Origin: Terriglobia bacterium
GTDB lineage: Bacteria; Acidobacteriota; Terriglobia; Bryobacterales; Bryobacteraceae
Reading direction: 5' to 3'
DNA length: 64,000 nucleotides
NCBI GenBank assembly: GCA_020073445.1
Contig: JAIQFE010000002.1
Coordinates: forward strand, 124,001 to 188,000
Program-made: the position numbers and the translations under genes
The notes under the pieces: model-generated
What the model was told of the DNA's origin: nothing
What the model saw: only the letters and a program-made list of their open reading frames with translations
Database searches by the model: none
Part shown: piece after piece, positions 11,128-21,521 of the stretch
Layout of the letters: every line of letters starts with the position of its first letter
Numbering within the stretch: the first letter of the stretch is position 1

Positions 11128-11544
11128 TTATTGATTAATAGTAATTTGACGTTTCGATTCCGTGACGGGGCGCAATCGAATTTCAATTCGTCCGGCGGGA
11201 AAAAGGTCGGGAAACCGTTCACCCCATTCGACTAGCACCACGGCGTCGCGGTCGAGAATCTCGTCCAGGCCTAGCGTCGAGACCTGTGCTCGAGTATCCA
11301 GCCTGTACAGGTCCACGTGATAGGCCCGTCCGCCACCATACTCGTGGATGAGGGTGAACGTCGGACTGGTGACTTCGTCGGGCTCGGCCGCGCCCAGCCC
11401 GCTGAGGATGCCCTTCGCCAGAGTGGTCTTTCCAGCGCCGAGGTTGCCGATCAGCAGCACGACCGCTCGCTTGGGGAGCTCGCTCGCGATCGTCCGCCCT
11501 AGCTCGATGGTTTCCTCTTCGGAGTGAGTTTCAAATGATCTCAC
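11128..11544 (-). CDS. tsaE: tRNA threonylcarbamoyladenosine biosynthesis ATPase TsaE
   Basis: A 138-residue P-loop ATPase. It has the Walker A motif GNLGAGKTTLAKG (about residues 33-45), the family signature SPTFTLIHEYGGG, and VLVEWGERFPD near the end. TsaE works with TsaB and TsaD to make the t6A modification at position 37 of tRNAs that read ANN codons. The start is a GTG at 11542-11544, inside a short tandem duplication shared with the end of nnr. It is the last gene of a K+ channel-nnr-tsaE operon. Confidence 0.96.
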   Translation of the reverse strand: MRSFETHSEEETIELGRTIASELPKRAVVLLIGNLGAGKTTLAKGILSGLGAAEPDEVTSPTFTLIHEYGGGRAYHVDLYRLDTRAQVSTLGLDEILDRDAVVLVEWGERFPDLFPAGRIEIRLRPVTESKRQITINQ

Positions 11545-11582
11545 GAATCGCCTTCGGCTCAGGCGATCTCACGAATCGCCTT
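11537..11582. repeat. 28-bp period tandem duplication at the nnr/tsaE junction
   Basis: The 18-bp word GATCTCACGAATCGCCTT occurs at 11537-11554 and 11565-11582. One copy encodes the last codons of nnr; the other contains the GTG start of tsaE. It looks like a recent slip duplication of the nnr 3' end that now provides the tsaE start region. Confidence 0.85.
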
Positions 11583-12998
11583 GGGAAGATAGTGCAGCAG
11601 ATCCGTTGCGATCAGGCACTGCTCGGTCAGCTCTTCCGCGCCCAGATGTCCCGCGCGTCCATGCAGCCACACCGCGGCTCTGACGGCCGTATCGATCTGG
11701 CTCGGAAACTGCGCGATCATACCGGCAATCATGCCGGTGAGGATGTCTCCGGTGCCGCCCGTCGCCATCGCGGGCGAGCCGCTAGTGTTGATCCAGACGT
11801 TGCCGTCGGGCAGGGCGATCAGAGTGCGATAGCCCTTAAGGACCAGGCACACGTTGCGGTCTTTCGCGAATGCACGGGCGACGTTCAGGCGATCATCTTC
11901 GCTAACCCGCTCGACCCCCAGCAGCCGAGCCATCTCGCCCGGATGCGGAGTGAGAATGGTCTGCAACCCACGCCCCTGAAAATCCGTTCCGGCGATCGCA
12001 TTCAGCCCGTCCGCGTCGATAACCATCGGGACGGTCGCGTCTTGCATCAGCTTCGCCGTGAGTTCGCGCCGCTCTCCTAAACCCGGGCCTACTGCCAACA
12101 CCGTCATGCGCTCCAGCGAAAAGCTCTCGAGCGGCTCCGACATTAACTCCGGCGCAAGCCGCGAAGAATCGGAGCATGCCACCGTGACCAATCCGGTACC
12201 CGCCCGCAAGGCTGCGAGTCCAGCCATCGCAGCGGCTCCGGACTTGCCTGGTGCTCCGCCCACCACCAGCACGTGCCCGAAATCGCCCTTGTGCGCATCC
12301 CGCTTACGCGGCCGGAACAAATGCCGGAAGTCATCCGGACTGGAAACTTCGAGGCCCCCGGGAATTAACCAGGGTGGGCTGCCGATCTGCGTGACTACGA
12401 GCCTTCCAACGTGCTCTTCGGCGCCTGGGGCCAGGTAATGCTCCACTTTGGGAGCGGTAAACGTCACCGTGATATCCGCGCGTACGCAATCGCCGCCGCC
12501 CCCGAGACCCGACGGCAGATCCACCGCGACGATTTTCGCTTGCGGAAACTCGCGCGATGCCGCGATCAGTTCCGCCGTGCGGCCCGTGGGCGGGCCTTTT
12601 AAACCCGTGCCCAGCAGCGCGTCCACGACGACGTTCACCTCGCGGCGCTCGCGTAATTTCGCGGGAACGTCGAATACCGGGTGAATGCCCAGCTCGACGA
12701 TGCGCTTCAGGTTCTCCGCGGCGTCGCCAGTGTACTCCGAGGGATCCGCGGCCAGCACCACGCGTATCCGGCCCACATTATATTCGTGCAGCAGGCGCGC
12801 GATGGCCAAGCCGTCGCCGCCGTTGTTGCCCTTGCCGCACAGGATCACGATGCTCTGGCGGTCAATCGGATCGAACTCGCGCACCATCTCTTCCACTACG
12901 CGATGCGCCGCGTTCTCCATCAGGGCGATGCTCGGAACGCCGTCTTCTATGGTCCGGCGGTCGACCTTGCGCATTTGCTCGGCAGTTAATATTTTCAT
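11559..12998 (-). CDS. nnr: Bifunctional NAD(P)H-hydrate epimerase/dehydratase
   Basis: A 479-residue fusion. Residues 1-about 210 are the epimerase domain (MKILTAEQMRKVDRRTIEDG, CGKGNNGGDGLAIARLL), and the rest is the ADP-dependent dehydratase domain (VVGGAPGKSGAAAMAG, LTPHPGEMARLL, GTGDILTGMIAGM). Together they repair NADHX and NADPHX, the damaged hydrated cofactors. The start at 12998 is chosen because it matches the conserved family N-terminus; a longer in-frame extension to 13043 is not conserved-looking and overlaps the upstream channel gene. Confidence 0.96.
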   Translation of the reverse strand: MKILTAEQMRKVDRRTIEDGVPSIALMENAAHRVVEEMVREFDPIDRQSIVILCGKGNNGGDGLAIARLLHEYNVGRIRVVLAADPSEYTGDAAENLKRIVELGIHPVFDVPAKLRERREVNVVVDALLGTGLKGPPTGRTAELIAASREFPQAKIVAVDLPSGLGGGGDCVRADITVTFTAPKVEHYLAPGAEEHVGRLVVTQIGSPPWLIPGGLEVSSPDDFRHLFRPRKRDAHKGDFGHVLVVGGAPGKSGAAAMAGLAALRAGTGLVTVACSDSSRLAPELMSEPLESFSLERMTVLAVGPGLGERRELTAKLMQDATVPMVIDADGLNAIAGTDFQGRGLQTILTPHPGEMARLLGVERVSEDDRLNVARAFAKDRNVCLVLKGYRTLIALPDGNVWINTSGSPAMATGGTGDILTGMIAGMIAQFPSQIDTAVRAAVWLHGRAGHLGAEELTEQCLIATDLLHYLPKAIREIA

Positions 12999-13008
12999 TC
13001 GGAGACTT

Positions 13009-14019
13009 TCATGCGGAGACCGTTCCCATGAGAAGAGCCCCAAGCTTTTGCAGGTTGCTCGCGTCTCCCATCGCGATCAGATGATCCCCGGGTGACATCT
13101 TCTCTTCAGAGGAAGGATTGAAATGCATCTTACCGTTGGCTTTACGAATGGCCAGGATGACCACGCTGCTCTTGTAACGGACGTCGACGTCCGCCAGCGT
13201 TCGCCCCGCGAAGCTGCTTTGATCGGTCACAAGCACCTGTTCGATCTCCACATCTACGCCCTGCTGCTCGGTGAAATCCAGAAACTCTAATACGTGTGGT
13301 TTCAGCATCGCTCGTGCCATGCGGTGGCCTGTCGTGTTGTACGGTGCGAACACGAAATCCGCGCCGGCGCGGCGCATCTTCTGTTCGGAAGACTCTTCGG
13401 CGATCCGCACCGAAAGCTGCAGATTCGGATTCAGGGTCTTGGCGCTCAGAATCACGAACAGGTTGTCGGCGTCCGACGCGAGCGTGGCGATCAGCCCCTT
13501 GGCGCGCTCGATTCCCACATCACGCAAAGTCTCGTCACGGCTGGCGTCGGCAAGCACCGCCAGCATGCCAGCCCTGATCGCGCGCTCCACGCGCTCGTCG
13601 TTGTTGTCGATCACCACGAAGGGCGTTCCAGCCTTTCGCAATTCCTCCGCCGCTCCGCGCCCCACGCGGCCAAAACCGCACAAGATAATATGGCCTTCCA
13701 GTTTGTCGATCATGGTTCTAACACGCCGCTTTCCAAAGAATTGATTCAGCTCCAGTTCGATGAGGGTCTGGGTCATCGCGCCCACCGCCAGAAAAATCGT
13801 GGTCACGCCGACCATGATCAGAAACGAATTGAAGACCCGGCCCGCATGGCTCAACCCGCGGATCTCCGCATACCCGACCGTGGTCACGGTGGTCAGCGTC
13901 ATGTAGAAGGCGTCGAACACCGGATAGTGTTCGATCCACATGAAGCCGATGGTCCCGCCGGATAGCACCAGCGCCAGGGCGACGACAATCAGGATCAGCC
14001 TGCGCCGTAAATGATCCAT
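13009..14019 (-). CDS. Two-TM potassium channel with TrkA-N/TrkA-C (RCK) domains
   Basis: A 336-residue protein: TM1 (about 8-27), a pore loop and TM2 (about 62-85), then a Rossmann RCK domain starting HIILCGFGRVGRG (about 109) and a TrkA-C domain (about 235-325). It resembles MthK/Kch channels that open on ligand or nucleotide binding. The pore motif reads TTVTTVGYAEIRG, with alanine where the canonical TVGYG filter has its last glycine. It is the first gene of an operon with nnr and tsaE, spaced 10 bases from nnr. Confidence 0.92.
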   Translation of the reverse strand: MDHLRRRLILIVVALALVLSGGTIGFMWIEHYPVFDAFYMTLTTVTTVGYAEIRGLSHAGRVFNSFLIMVGVTTIFLAVGAMTQTLIELELNQFFGKRRVRTMIDKLEGHIILCGFGRVGRGAAEELRKAGTPFVVIDNNDERVERAIRAGMLAVLADASRDETLRDVGIERAKGLIATLASDADNLFVILSAKTLNPNLQLSVRIAEESSEQKMRRAGADFVFAPYNTTGHRMARAMLKPHVLEFLDFTEQQGVDVEIEQVLVTDQSSFAGRTLADVDVRYKSSVVILAIRKANGKMHFNPSSEEKMSPGDHLIAMGDASNLQKLGALLMGTVSA

Positions 14020-14120
14020 GGTTTCTATATTAGTGCCTATCTCGATGTCGCCCTTTTTTTACCAGTCACGCAAGGCGGGACCCGAAAAAAGTACTTTCAT
14101 CTTTCGGCCCGCGATTGCCG

Positions 14121-14138
14121 GCGCTTAAAGTAAAGCGC
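14121..14138. promoter_or_regulatory. Inverted repeat, possible activator site
   Basis: GCGCTT-N6-AAGCGC, a perfect 6-bp palindrome about 20 bases upstream of the sigma-54 promoter elements. It may bind the enhancer-binding protein that sigma-54 needs, although it is closer than classical enhancers. Confidence 0.4.
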
Positions 14139-14157
14139 TTATCTGGCGTACTACTGT

Positions 14158-14172
14158 TGGCACAGCGATTGC
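14158..14172 (+). promoter_or_regulatory. Sigma-54 (RpoN) promoter
   Basis: TGGCAC-N5-TTGC with the exact GG-N10-GC spacing (GG at 14159-14160, GC at 14171-14172), a full match to the -24/-12 consensus core. It lies about 60 bases upstream of the ATG of the gene at 14233 and points the right way. Confidence 0.8.
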
Positions 14173-14232
14173 CTAGTACTGCGCGAGCTGGATTGACCAG
14201 CTGATTTTGAAGGGAAGGAAAAAGTTACTGCC

Positions 14233-14580
14233 ATGAAAACCATTGCCAAACTTGGGCTTGCTCTGGGCATGTTCGCCGCGATGGGTTATGCCGAGAACTG
14301 GACCGGAAAGCTGATCGATGCTTCCTGCCACGATCGAAGCCAGCAGAATCCAGCGGACTCTAAGCAGAACAGCGATTTAGCGTCCTGCGCAGCGACCGCT
14401 TCGACCACGTCGTTCGCCATTCAGACGTCGGACGGAAAAGTTTACAAGTTAGATGCGTCCGGTAACGCCAAAGCGTCCACTGCCCTGAAGGGCAATCCGG
14501 ACAACAAAAATGCCACGGCCACGGTGTCGGGAACCATGGACGGCCAGACCGTGAAAGTGGACTCGATCAGCGTCCGGTAA
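14233..14580 (+). CDS. Small secreted protein, possibly DUF5818-like
   Basis: A 115-residue protein with a Sec signal peptide (MKTIAKLGLALGMFAAMGYA). The mature protein begins ENWTGKLIDASCHD and has two cysteines, SFAIQTSDGKVYKLDASGNAK and a predicted beta-rich end (TVSGTMDGQTVKVDSISV). This W-x-G-K-L-x-D-x-x-C pattern is common in small periplasmic proteins of Acidobacteria. The function is unknown. A GGAAGGAA ribosome site precedes the ATG. The sigma-54 promoter upstream suggests expression under a specific signal. Confidence 0.85.
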   Translation: MKTIAKLGLALGMFAAMGYAENWTGKLIDASCHDRSQQNPADSKQNSDLASCAATASTTSFAIQTSDGKVYKLDASGNAKASTALKGNPDNKNATATVSGTMDGQTVKVDSISVR

Positions 14581-14694
14581 TTATTTCGACGAACGCTGGC
14601 GCGAGAAAAACCCGCTGGAGCCCGGATATGCCCCACCGCCACCGGGCCTCGGCGGGTGCTTGCGCGTGGATTGATAGATTTTGAGGTGCTGTAA

Positions 14695-15069
14695 ATGAAG
14701 TTCTTCGTACTGAGTGTGTTGATTTGTTGTGTTGCAGGATTCGCCAGAGGCGATGTCCTAAGGCTGCGGAACGGGACCGAGTTCACAGGACATTACATCG
14801 GCGGCACAACCACCGAAATCTGGTTTCAGCGAGACGGGATGGTCAGTACCACCGAGGTAATTCCGACTAGTCTTGTGGAAGGGTTGAAATTCGAGCCCGG
14901 CGCGGCAAGCCCTGCGGCCGTTCAAGTTGCTCCTGCGAAAACCCCTCACCAGACTTGGATGAGCTATTTGAGAACGGTCTTGGCGACCGCCTGGTTCCCG
15001 TATTCGTCTTCCACGCGCACGGCCACAGTCACTTCACCGGGCGGGCGATTGGCGAGCGTCATTCGATAA
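14695..15069 (+). CDS. Small secreted protein of unknown function
   Basis: A 124-residue protein with a signal peptide (MKFFVLSVLICCVAGFARG) followed by a short beta-sheet-like segment VLRLRNGTEFTGHYIGG, a motif frequent in acidobacterial periplasmic proteins. A GAGGTG ribosome site precedes the ATG at 14695. Its last 106 bases overlap, in the opposite direction, the end of the beta-propeller gene at 14964; the C-terminal third may therefore be constrained by that gene or be a frame extension. Confidence 0.65.
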   Translation: MKFFVLSVLICCVAGFARGDVLRLRNGTEFTGHYIGGTTTEIWFQRDGMVSTTEVIPTSLVEGLKFEPGAASPAAVQVAPAKTPHQTWMSYLRTVLATAWFPYSSSTRTATVTSPGGRLASVIR

Positions 15070-17132
15070 TCGTGCTCCAGAGAGTCGGTAAGGCGCGTGG
15101 TCGGCTCGACCAGTGTCCAGTCGCCGCCATTGACGGAATATTCTGCCTTGCCCAGTGTGCTCAGCGCATCCTTGGCGTGAAACTGGAGCGATCCTGCTGG
15201 TCCCCACGTAATCTCGGGCGGTGTGTTGTCGACGAGGAACGGATCGCTTTCTCGTAATCCCGTCAGAGCCTGATCGGGCGGATTCGCAGGAGCGTCGGAT
15301 GCCGTGACCCGCAGGACGTACTTGCCGTCCGGATATGCCGTCGAATCCCAGCTGAAGTAGCGCTCGCGGACCTTATCGCGAACCAGTTTCCAGGTGGTCT
15401 CATTGGCGCCCCGGATTTCGACCTTGAACTGAAGCGTATCGCCGTTATCGTCTTCCGCGAGCCACCGTGCGCCGATCTGCCCCTTGTCGAAGGTCAACGC
15501 GGGGGTGCCTGGATCGGAGGAAACTGCCGTCGACTGTGTGGGACGACGCTGAATGGGCGGCAGTACCAGCGTAGGACTTGGCGCGGTCGTTGCCGTTGTC
15601 GCGGCCGGTGCGGGGAAGCGATAATTCGGCGGAGTAATCTCCACCTGCGCGATAACAGGCGCTACGTTCTTCATCTGGTACGCGACCGTGACGTCTGACA
15701 ATTCTGCGTTTCCGTTCAGCGTCGCGCGAAATTGCAAAAAGCGCGCCGGAGGCGAAGCCACTCTGCCTTGATTTAGCGGCTCCCACGCGCTCCAGTTTCT
15801 CTGCGCGCGTCCGACATTGCCGGATCGCGTCTCGAACACGGTTCCAGCAGGGGCGCTTGGTTCTTTGTTGATGCGGCCCCAATAAGAGAATCCGCCTGCG
15901 TCGAGAACATCGCTTTCGAAAGTTCCCGAAGGTTCGAGCTCAGGCCCGATCGCGATCACTTTGCCGATGTTGCCGGTAACCGCATACAAGCGGCCTTCCG
16001 GCGCGCGCAGCAATCCAGTGATTTGCGTCGGCTCCGCATTGAGCAGCCGGGTGTAAGAATAATCGCTGTCGATCCGGTACAGATTCCCGTGATTCCCGGT
16101 TCCCGCCAGCAGCCGGCCCTGCGCATCGAAGGCCAGGGCGTAGACCAGGTCCTGCGCATGGCTCCAGATGCGTCGCGGATATCCATCGCTCTGAATGCGA
16201 TAAATCTCCGAGCCTCCGGCGACCGCCTGTGAATTGAGAATCGGCAACGCTACCGGCGTCGGCGACGGACCCACAATTTGGACCGTTCCCGGCGGCGCGG
16301 GGGTTTGCGGAGCAGGTACAGGCGGTGCGCCGACGGCCGCAGGGGCCGCAACCGGCGTGGTCGTGCGATTCCCCGCGCCCGCCGCATAGATCGCGCCATC
16401 GGCTCCGACTGCCACTGCCGTGATCTCGCGCTTGGGAGCCTGATACAGAACGAATCCCTGCCCGGCGCCGCCTCCAGGCGTCACGCGCATGATCAGGCCG
16501 CTCGGCTCCGTGCCGACGATGAGGTTATCCGCAGGATCCACGGTCATGGACCGCGCGTGAGCCTCTTCCGTGCGGAAGAATACCGATCCGACGCCGGCCG
16601 GCGTCACGCGATGGATCTCGCCACGGTCCCCGGTCGCAACGTACAGATCGCCATTCTTCGCGAACTCGAGCGCCCAGATGTACTTGGTCTTGGGATCGTA
16701 GAACACGTCCGCTTTGCCGGAAGCGTCGACACGATAGACCTTGCCGTCGGGCGATGTGGCAGCGTAGACACGATCCTGCCGGTCGATAGCGATCGCCTGC
16801 ACCGCGATCCCGTCCAGCTCCGCCAGCAGCTTTCCTTGGCCGCGAGCGTCAATCGAAAACAGCCTGGCCCGCGATCCACCCAGGCTGCCGCCGCCCGTGT
16901 ATATGACTCCCTTGGAATCGCGCGCAACACTCCACAGAACTGCGACAGAAGAATCGAAGACTTCCCTCAGGCGCGGAGCCACCGACAGCCGGCCGTCGCT
17001 TGAGAGCGACAGGTGCTGGAGTGTGCCTTGATCGAACTCCTCCATCGAGTCCTGTTCCCAGGTTTTCGTCTCGACCGCGGGTAGCAGCGTACAGACACAG
17101 GTAAGGGCGCAAACAACGTGAACCAGTCGCAT
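14964..17132 (-). CDS. Secreted beta-propeller protein with C-terminal beta-sandwich region
   Basis: A 722-residue exported protein (signal peptide MRLVHVVCALTCVCTLLPAVE). Residues about 50-420 form propeller-like repeats (DSKGVIYTGGG, DRQDRVYAATSPDGKVYRVD, NGDLYVATGDRGEIHRV, GADGAIYAAGAGN), interrupted at about 250-300 by a Pro/Ala/Thr-rich insert. The second half looks like two fibronectin/Ig-type sandwiches (for example DDNGDTLQFKVEIRGANET and a Y-x-V-N-G-G-D-W segment). It follows the S55-like gene on the same strand after 39 bases. Function unknown. Confidence 0.85.
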   Translation of the reverse strand: MRLVHVVCALTCVCTLLPAVETKTWEQDSMEEFDQGTLQHLSLSSDGRLSVAPRLREVFDSSVAVLWSVARDSKGVIYTGGGSLGGSRARLFSIDARGQGKLLAELDGIAVQAIAIDRQDRVYAATSPDGKVYRVDASGKADVFYDPKTKYIWALEFAKNGDLYVATGDRGEIHRVTPAGVGSVFFRTEEAHARSMTVDPADNLIVGTEPSGLIMRVTPGGGAGQGFVLYQAPKREITAVAVGADGAIYAAGAGNRTTTPVAAPAAVGAPPVPAPQTPAPPGTVQIVGPSPTPVALPILNSQAVAGGSEIYRIQSDGYPRRIWSHAQDLVYALAFDAQGRLLAGTGNHGNLYRIDSDYSYTRLLNAEPTQITGLLRAPEGRLYAVTGNIGKVIAIGPELEPSGTFESDVLDAGGFSYWGRINKEPSAPAGTVFETRSGNVGRAQRNWSAWEPLNQGRVASPPARFLQFRATLNGNAELSDVTVAYQMKNVAPVIAQVEITPPNYRFPAPAATTATTAPSPTLVLPPIQRRPTQSTAVSSDPGTPALTFDKGQIGARWLAEDDNGDTLQFKVEIRGANETTWKLVRDKVRERYFSWDSTAYPDGKYVLRVTASDAPANPPDQALTGLRESDPFLVDNTPPEITWGPAGSLQFHAKDALSTLGKAEYSVNGGDWTLVEPTTRLTDSLEHDYRMTLANRPPGEVTVAVRVEDEYGNQAVAKTVLK

Positions 17133-17171
17133 CGTGGGTTTAGTCTAACGAACTCTGCTTTATCTAACGCG

Positions 17172-18989
17172 TTATCGCACAACGATCGGGAGCGAGAAGC
17201 TGCCGGTCACCATCTGATCGAACGGGATGGAAAGTTCTTCCTCCGCGCTCTCCGCGATGCCAGTCAGCGCACGCCCCGCGCTCTTTTGGCTTTGCAGCAC
17301 GTTCAGTACCGAAAGCGGCAGGGCCGGCAGAGTTTTGTCTTCCGAATAGTAGGTCGGGCGGCGCTGGACCACCGATACATACAGCCGGTTGTTGCCACGC
17401 TCCTGATTGAGCAGCGAAACTACTTCCGGAACATCCAGGTAGCGGTTGGAAGATACGGCAGAGGTTTGCAGACGATTCAGCGTCACCGCATCGCTCAGCA
17501 GAATGCGATGCTCGCCCTTCGGCAGATCGGCCGGGATTTTGACGGTGATGTTCTGCTCGATGCGCTCGCCCCGATAGGGCCGCAGGAAAACCTTCACCGG
17601 AATCTCCGTACCCGCGGTGACTTCAGCGGACGGCGTCCAGGCTGTGTCCACCGACATGATCCGGCGATCCGGCAACAAATCTACCGTGCACTCCACCTGC
17701 TTCAGATTCGGCGTCGTGATGTTGTTCTCGAAAAGCCGCGTGAACTTGTCGCCCCACCATGCGCCCAGCGTGAGCGGCACGGGAGCCATCGCGTCATTGC
17801 CAGTCTGCACCGTGGACACGTGCAGTTTTTCGTTCCCCACCAGTTGCACATCGCCGCTGATCCGGTAAGTGATCTCGTCCGCGAATTCGTTCATCTGCTG
17901 CAGGGAATTCGCGAGCGTCATGTTCATCAGCAGCGGCGTCCACTTCTGATGGACGAATACGTTGAAGTTCAGGTCCTTCTGTCCGATCACTGTGCCGCCA
18001 GCGCCCAAAGACCGGACGCGCACGTGGACAGGAACCGTCGGAGCTTCCGCGCCCAGCTCGCCCATGATGCCGGTATAGCGATCCTGCCTCAGCGCGCCGA
18101 CCACTTCCGTCGCGCTGCCGAATTTGGTCGGCTGATAACTGGAGCCGAACACCATCAGGATCTCGCTCTTCGCCATCGGCATATTGATCGGACCCAGGTT
18201 GTAGAACGGATGCCCGAACGCCAGCACGCGTTTGCCGTCGTTGTACGTCACGGTTCCCATGCCCGTGGCCGACATATCGCCAGAAACCAGGACGCCGCTG
18301 ACGGCTTCGCCGGGATTGAGCGATTTCTCCCATCCCGCTGCCGGTTTCGCCGAAAGATTGCCCGCCGATGCGCCGCCCTGTACCGTGCTGACGCCCATTT
18401 GCGAGAACACCGGCTCGAACTGCTTCAATACGGCCGCGTTGAAACCGGAAAACATCATCGGCGTGTCGATCGGCTGCACACCCGCGGAAAGCAGGCTGGC
18501 TCGTTGATCGGCCGGCACTCCGGGTGCGTCTAACGCCTGCGCCACCTTGTCCGGCGTACGCGCGTCAGCGGGACGAGAATTATCGAAATCCTGGATCTCG
18601 AGCATCGACTCGATCGGCGTGATGCCGCAGATCGCGTCGGGCGAGAACACTCCCATGCGCAGGGAGATCGCGCCCATCAGTTTTCCGTCTAAGTAAACCG
18701 GGCTGCCGCTCATCCCCGCCGCGACGCCGGTTATTTTGCCTTTGCCGCCGAGTTTGCAGATGATCACATCCTGCTTCGGTCCGAGGTAATTTTTCCAGAC
18801 GCCGACGATTTCCACCGGCATCGCTTCGGGCTCGGTTCCCTGGAAAACCGTCCAGGCCGTGGCCTGCATCCCGGGCTTCACTTCTTTCAGTGGAAGAATC
18901 TCCACTTTGCCCGCCTTGGGAGGCGCCATATCGGCGCCAAAAGACACACTAGCCAAAGCTAGCGTGGCAAGAACCAGCCACGTCTTCAT
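17172..18989 (-). CDS. SpoIVB/S55-type peptidase domain protein, secreted
   Basis: A 605-residue protein with a signal peptide (MKTWLVLATLALASVSFGA). Residues about 25-200 match the S55 peptidase domain of SpoIVB: PGMQATAWTVFQGTEPE, then the active-site-like segment AAGMSGSPVYLDGK (about 90-103) and GAISLRMG. The remaining 400 residues are beta-rich. In sporulating bacteria S55 enzymes cut periplasmic signalling partners; Acidobacteria carry larger relatives of unknown role. The serine-containing GMSGSP loop is intact; I cannot verify the rest of the catalytic set. It lies downstream of purA on the same strand. Confidence 0.85.
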   Translation of the reverse strand: MKTWLVLATLALASVSFGADMAPPKAGKVEILPLKEVKPGMQATAWTVFQGTEPEAMPVEIVGVWKNYLGPKQDVIICKLGGKGKITGVAAGMSGSPVYLDGKLMGAISLRMGVFSPDAICGITPIESMLEIQDFDNSRPADARTPDKVAQALDAPGVPADQRASLLSAGVQPIDTPMMFSGFNAAVLKQFEPVFSQMGVSTVQGGASAGNLSAKPAAGWEKSLNPGEAVSGVLVSGDMSATGMGTVTYNDGKRVLAFGHPFYNLGPINMPMAKSEILMVFGSSYQPTKFGSATEVVGALRQDRYTGIMGELGAEAPTVPVHVRVRSLGAGGTVIGQKDLNFNVFVHQKWTPLLMNMTLANSLQQMNEFADEITYRISGDVQLVGNEKLHVSTVQTGNDAMAPVPLTLGAWWGDKFTRLFENNITTPNLKQVECTVDLLPDRRIMSVDTAWTPSAEVTAGTEIPVKVFLRPYRGERIEQNITVKIPADLPKGEHRILLSDAVTLNRLQTSAVSSNRYLDVPEVVSLLNQERGNNRLYVSVVQRRPTYYSEDKTLPALPLSVLNVLQSQKSAGRALTGIAESAEEELSIPFDQMVTGSFSLPIVVR

Positions 18990-19100
18990 TACTGGGTACC
19001 TCTGTACTTCTATTATCTACCGATTCGAGGCCACTCGCTGCCGCTCATGGTTCTGTGCGAGCATCCAGCCAGCACCGAACCGCGACCGATAGGGAGCGGC

Positions 19101-20444
<1,344 letters not shown>

Positions 20445-20504
20445 CTATTGTAGCAATGAAGGATTCCAAAGCCATTACCGCGCCGAGCCGCTACAATAAC
20501 CTTG

Positions 20505-20966
20505 ATGCAGCTTTCCGATATCTTCCTCCAGCTCGGCGAGGAAAACTTCAACAATTTGCTCCGCGGCATCTCCATGGGCCGTTTGAAGACCTACCAGCTT
20601 TACGACCGCGTGAAGACGCGTTTACATCTCACTAAGCTGAATTCCGAGACGCTCCGCAAGGCTGCACCGCGCATCTGGACGCGCGTGGGCGAACGCGACG
20701 ACGACTTCGCTACCGAGGTCTCCCAGGCCATCCTGATTTCGCATCTGGATATGATCCGCGCCGTGCTGGATCATCAGGGTATCCCGCATGAAGACGGGTT
20801 TTTCGCCAAGGATGCCGACGTCTCCGGCCACCTGAAGGAAGGCTGGCAGCAGCAGGTCTGGGAGAAGTTCCACACGGTGTATCCCGCGGCGCCGCTGCTA
20901 TTCTATATCAATCACCTGGGCTGGGAAATCACCAAAGCCGAACAGGTGTTCCAGCCTGCCGCATGA
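20505..20966 (+). CDS. Conserved hypothetical protein, alpha-helical
   Basis: A 153-residue protein starting MQLSDIFLQLGEENFNNLLRGISMGRLKTYQLYDRVK. I recognise no domain. It is predicted helical and without signal or membrane segments. It overlaps the ankyrin gene by four bases (ATGA), and the group runs on into pheS and pheT, so it is the first gene of a plus-strand operon. An adjacent TTG three bases earlier could also start it. Confidence 0.8.
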   Translation: MQLSDIFLQLGEENFNNLLRGISMGRLKTYQLYDRVKTRLHLTKLNSETLRKAAPRIWTRVGERDDDFATEVSQAILISHLDMIRAVLDHQGIPHEDGFFAKDADVSGHLKEGWQQQVWEKFHTVYPAAPLLFYINHLGWEITKAEQVFQPAA

Positions 20967-21520
20967 AGGAACTTTTTGAGGCCGCGCGCGCCGGGGATCT
21001 CGCGCGTGTCCAAGCTCTGGTGGATGCCGACCCCACGCTGGCGATCTTCGCGTCAGCCATTCTTGGCGATACCCAGCGCCTGGAAGACCTGCTCACCGGC
21101 AACCGCTCGCTGGTGTCCGCGGTCAGCACCGATGGTTGGACGCCCTTGCATCTGGCGGCATTTTTCGGCAAGGCCGCCGCTGCGCGTCTGTTGCTGAATA
21201 AAGGCGCGACGGTGACCGCGCGATCCACGAATCCGATGGCGAATACACCCCTGCACGCCGCGGCTGCGGGCAAACATGCCGATATCGTGAAGCTCCTGCT
21301 CGACCACGGCGCCAGCGCCAACGCGCGCCAGAACGGTGGTTGGACGCCCTTGCACTCCGCGGCGCAGAATGGCGACATAGAGTCCGCCAGCGCTTTGATC
21401 GATGCCGGCGCGGACCCTTCAGTCCGGGCTGATAACAGTCAGCAGCCTATGGATCTCGCACTGACCGGAGGACGTCAGGCGATGGTCGAATTCCTGGAAG
21501 CGATCGGAGCGAAATTCTAG
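20963..21520 (+). CDS. Ankyrin-repeat protein
   Basis: A 185-residue protein with about four ankyrin repeats. The clearest are DGWTPLHLAAFFGKAAAARLLLNKGA, NTPLHAAAAGKHADIVKLLLDHGA and GGWTPLHSAAQNGDIESASALIDAGA in outline. It has no signal peptide. Ankyrin stacks bind proteins, and the partner is unknown. The start overlaps the preceding gene (ATGA), and pheS begins one base after its stop. Confidence 0.93.
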   Translation: MKELFEAARAGDLARVQALVDADPTLAIFASAILGDTQRLEDLLTGNRSLVSAVSTDGWTPLHLAAFFGKAAAARLLLNKGATVTARSTNPMANTPLHAAAAGKHADIVKLLLDHGASANARQNGGWTPLHSAAQNGDIESASALIDAGADPSVRADNSQQPMDLALTGGRQAMVEFLEAIGAKF

Positions 21521-21521
21521 C

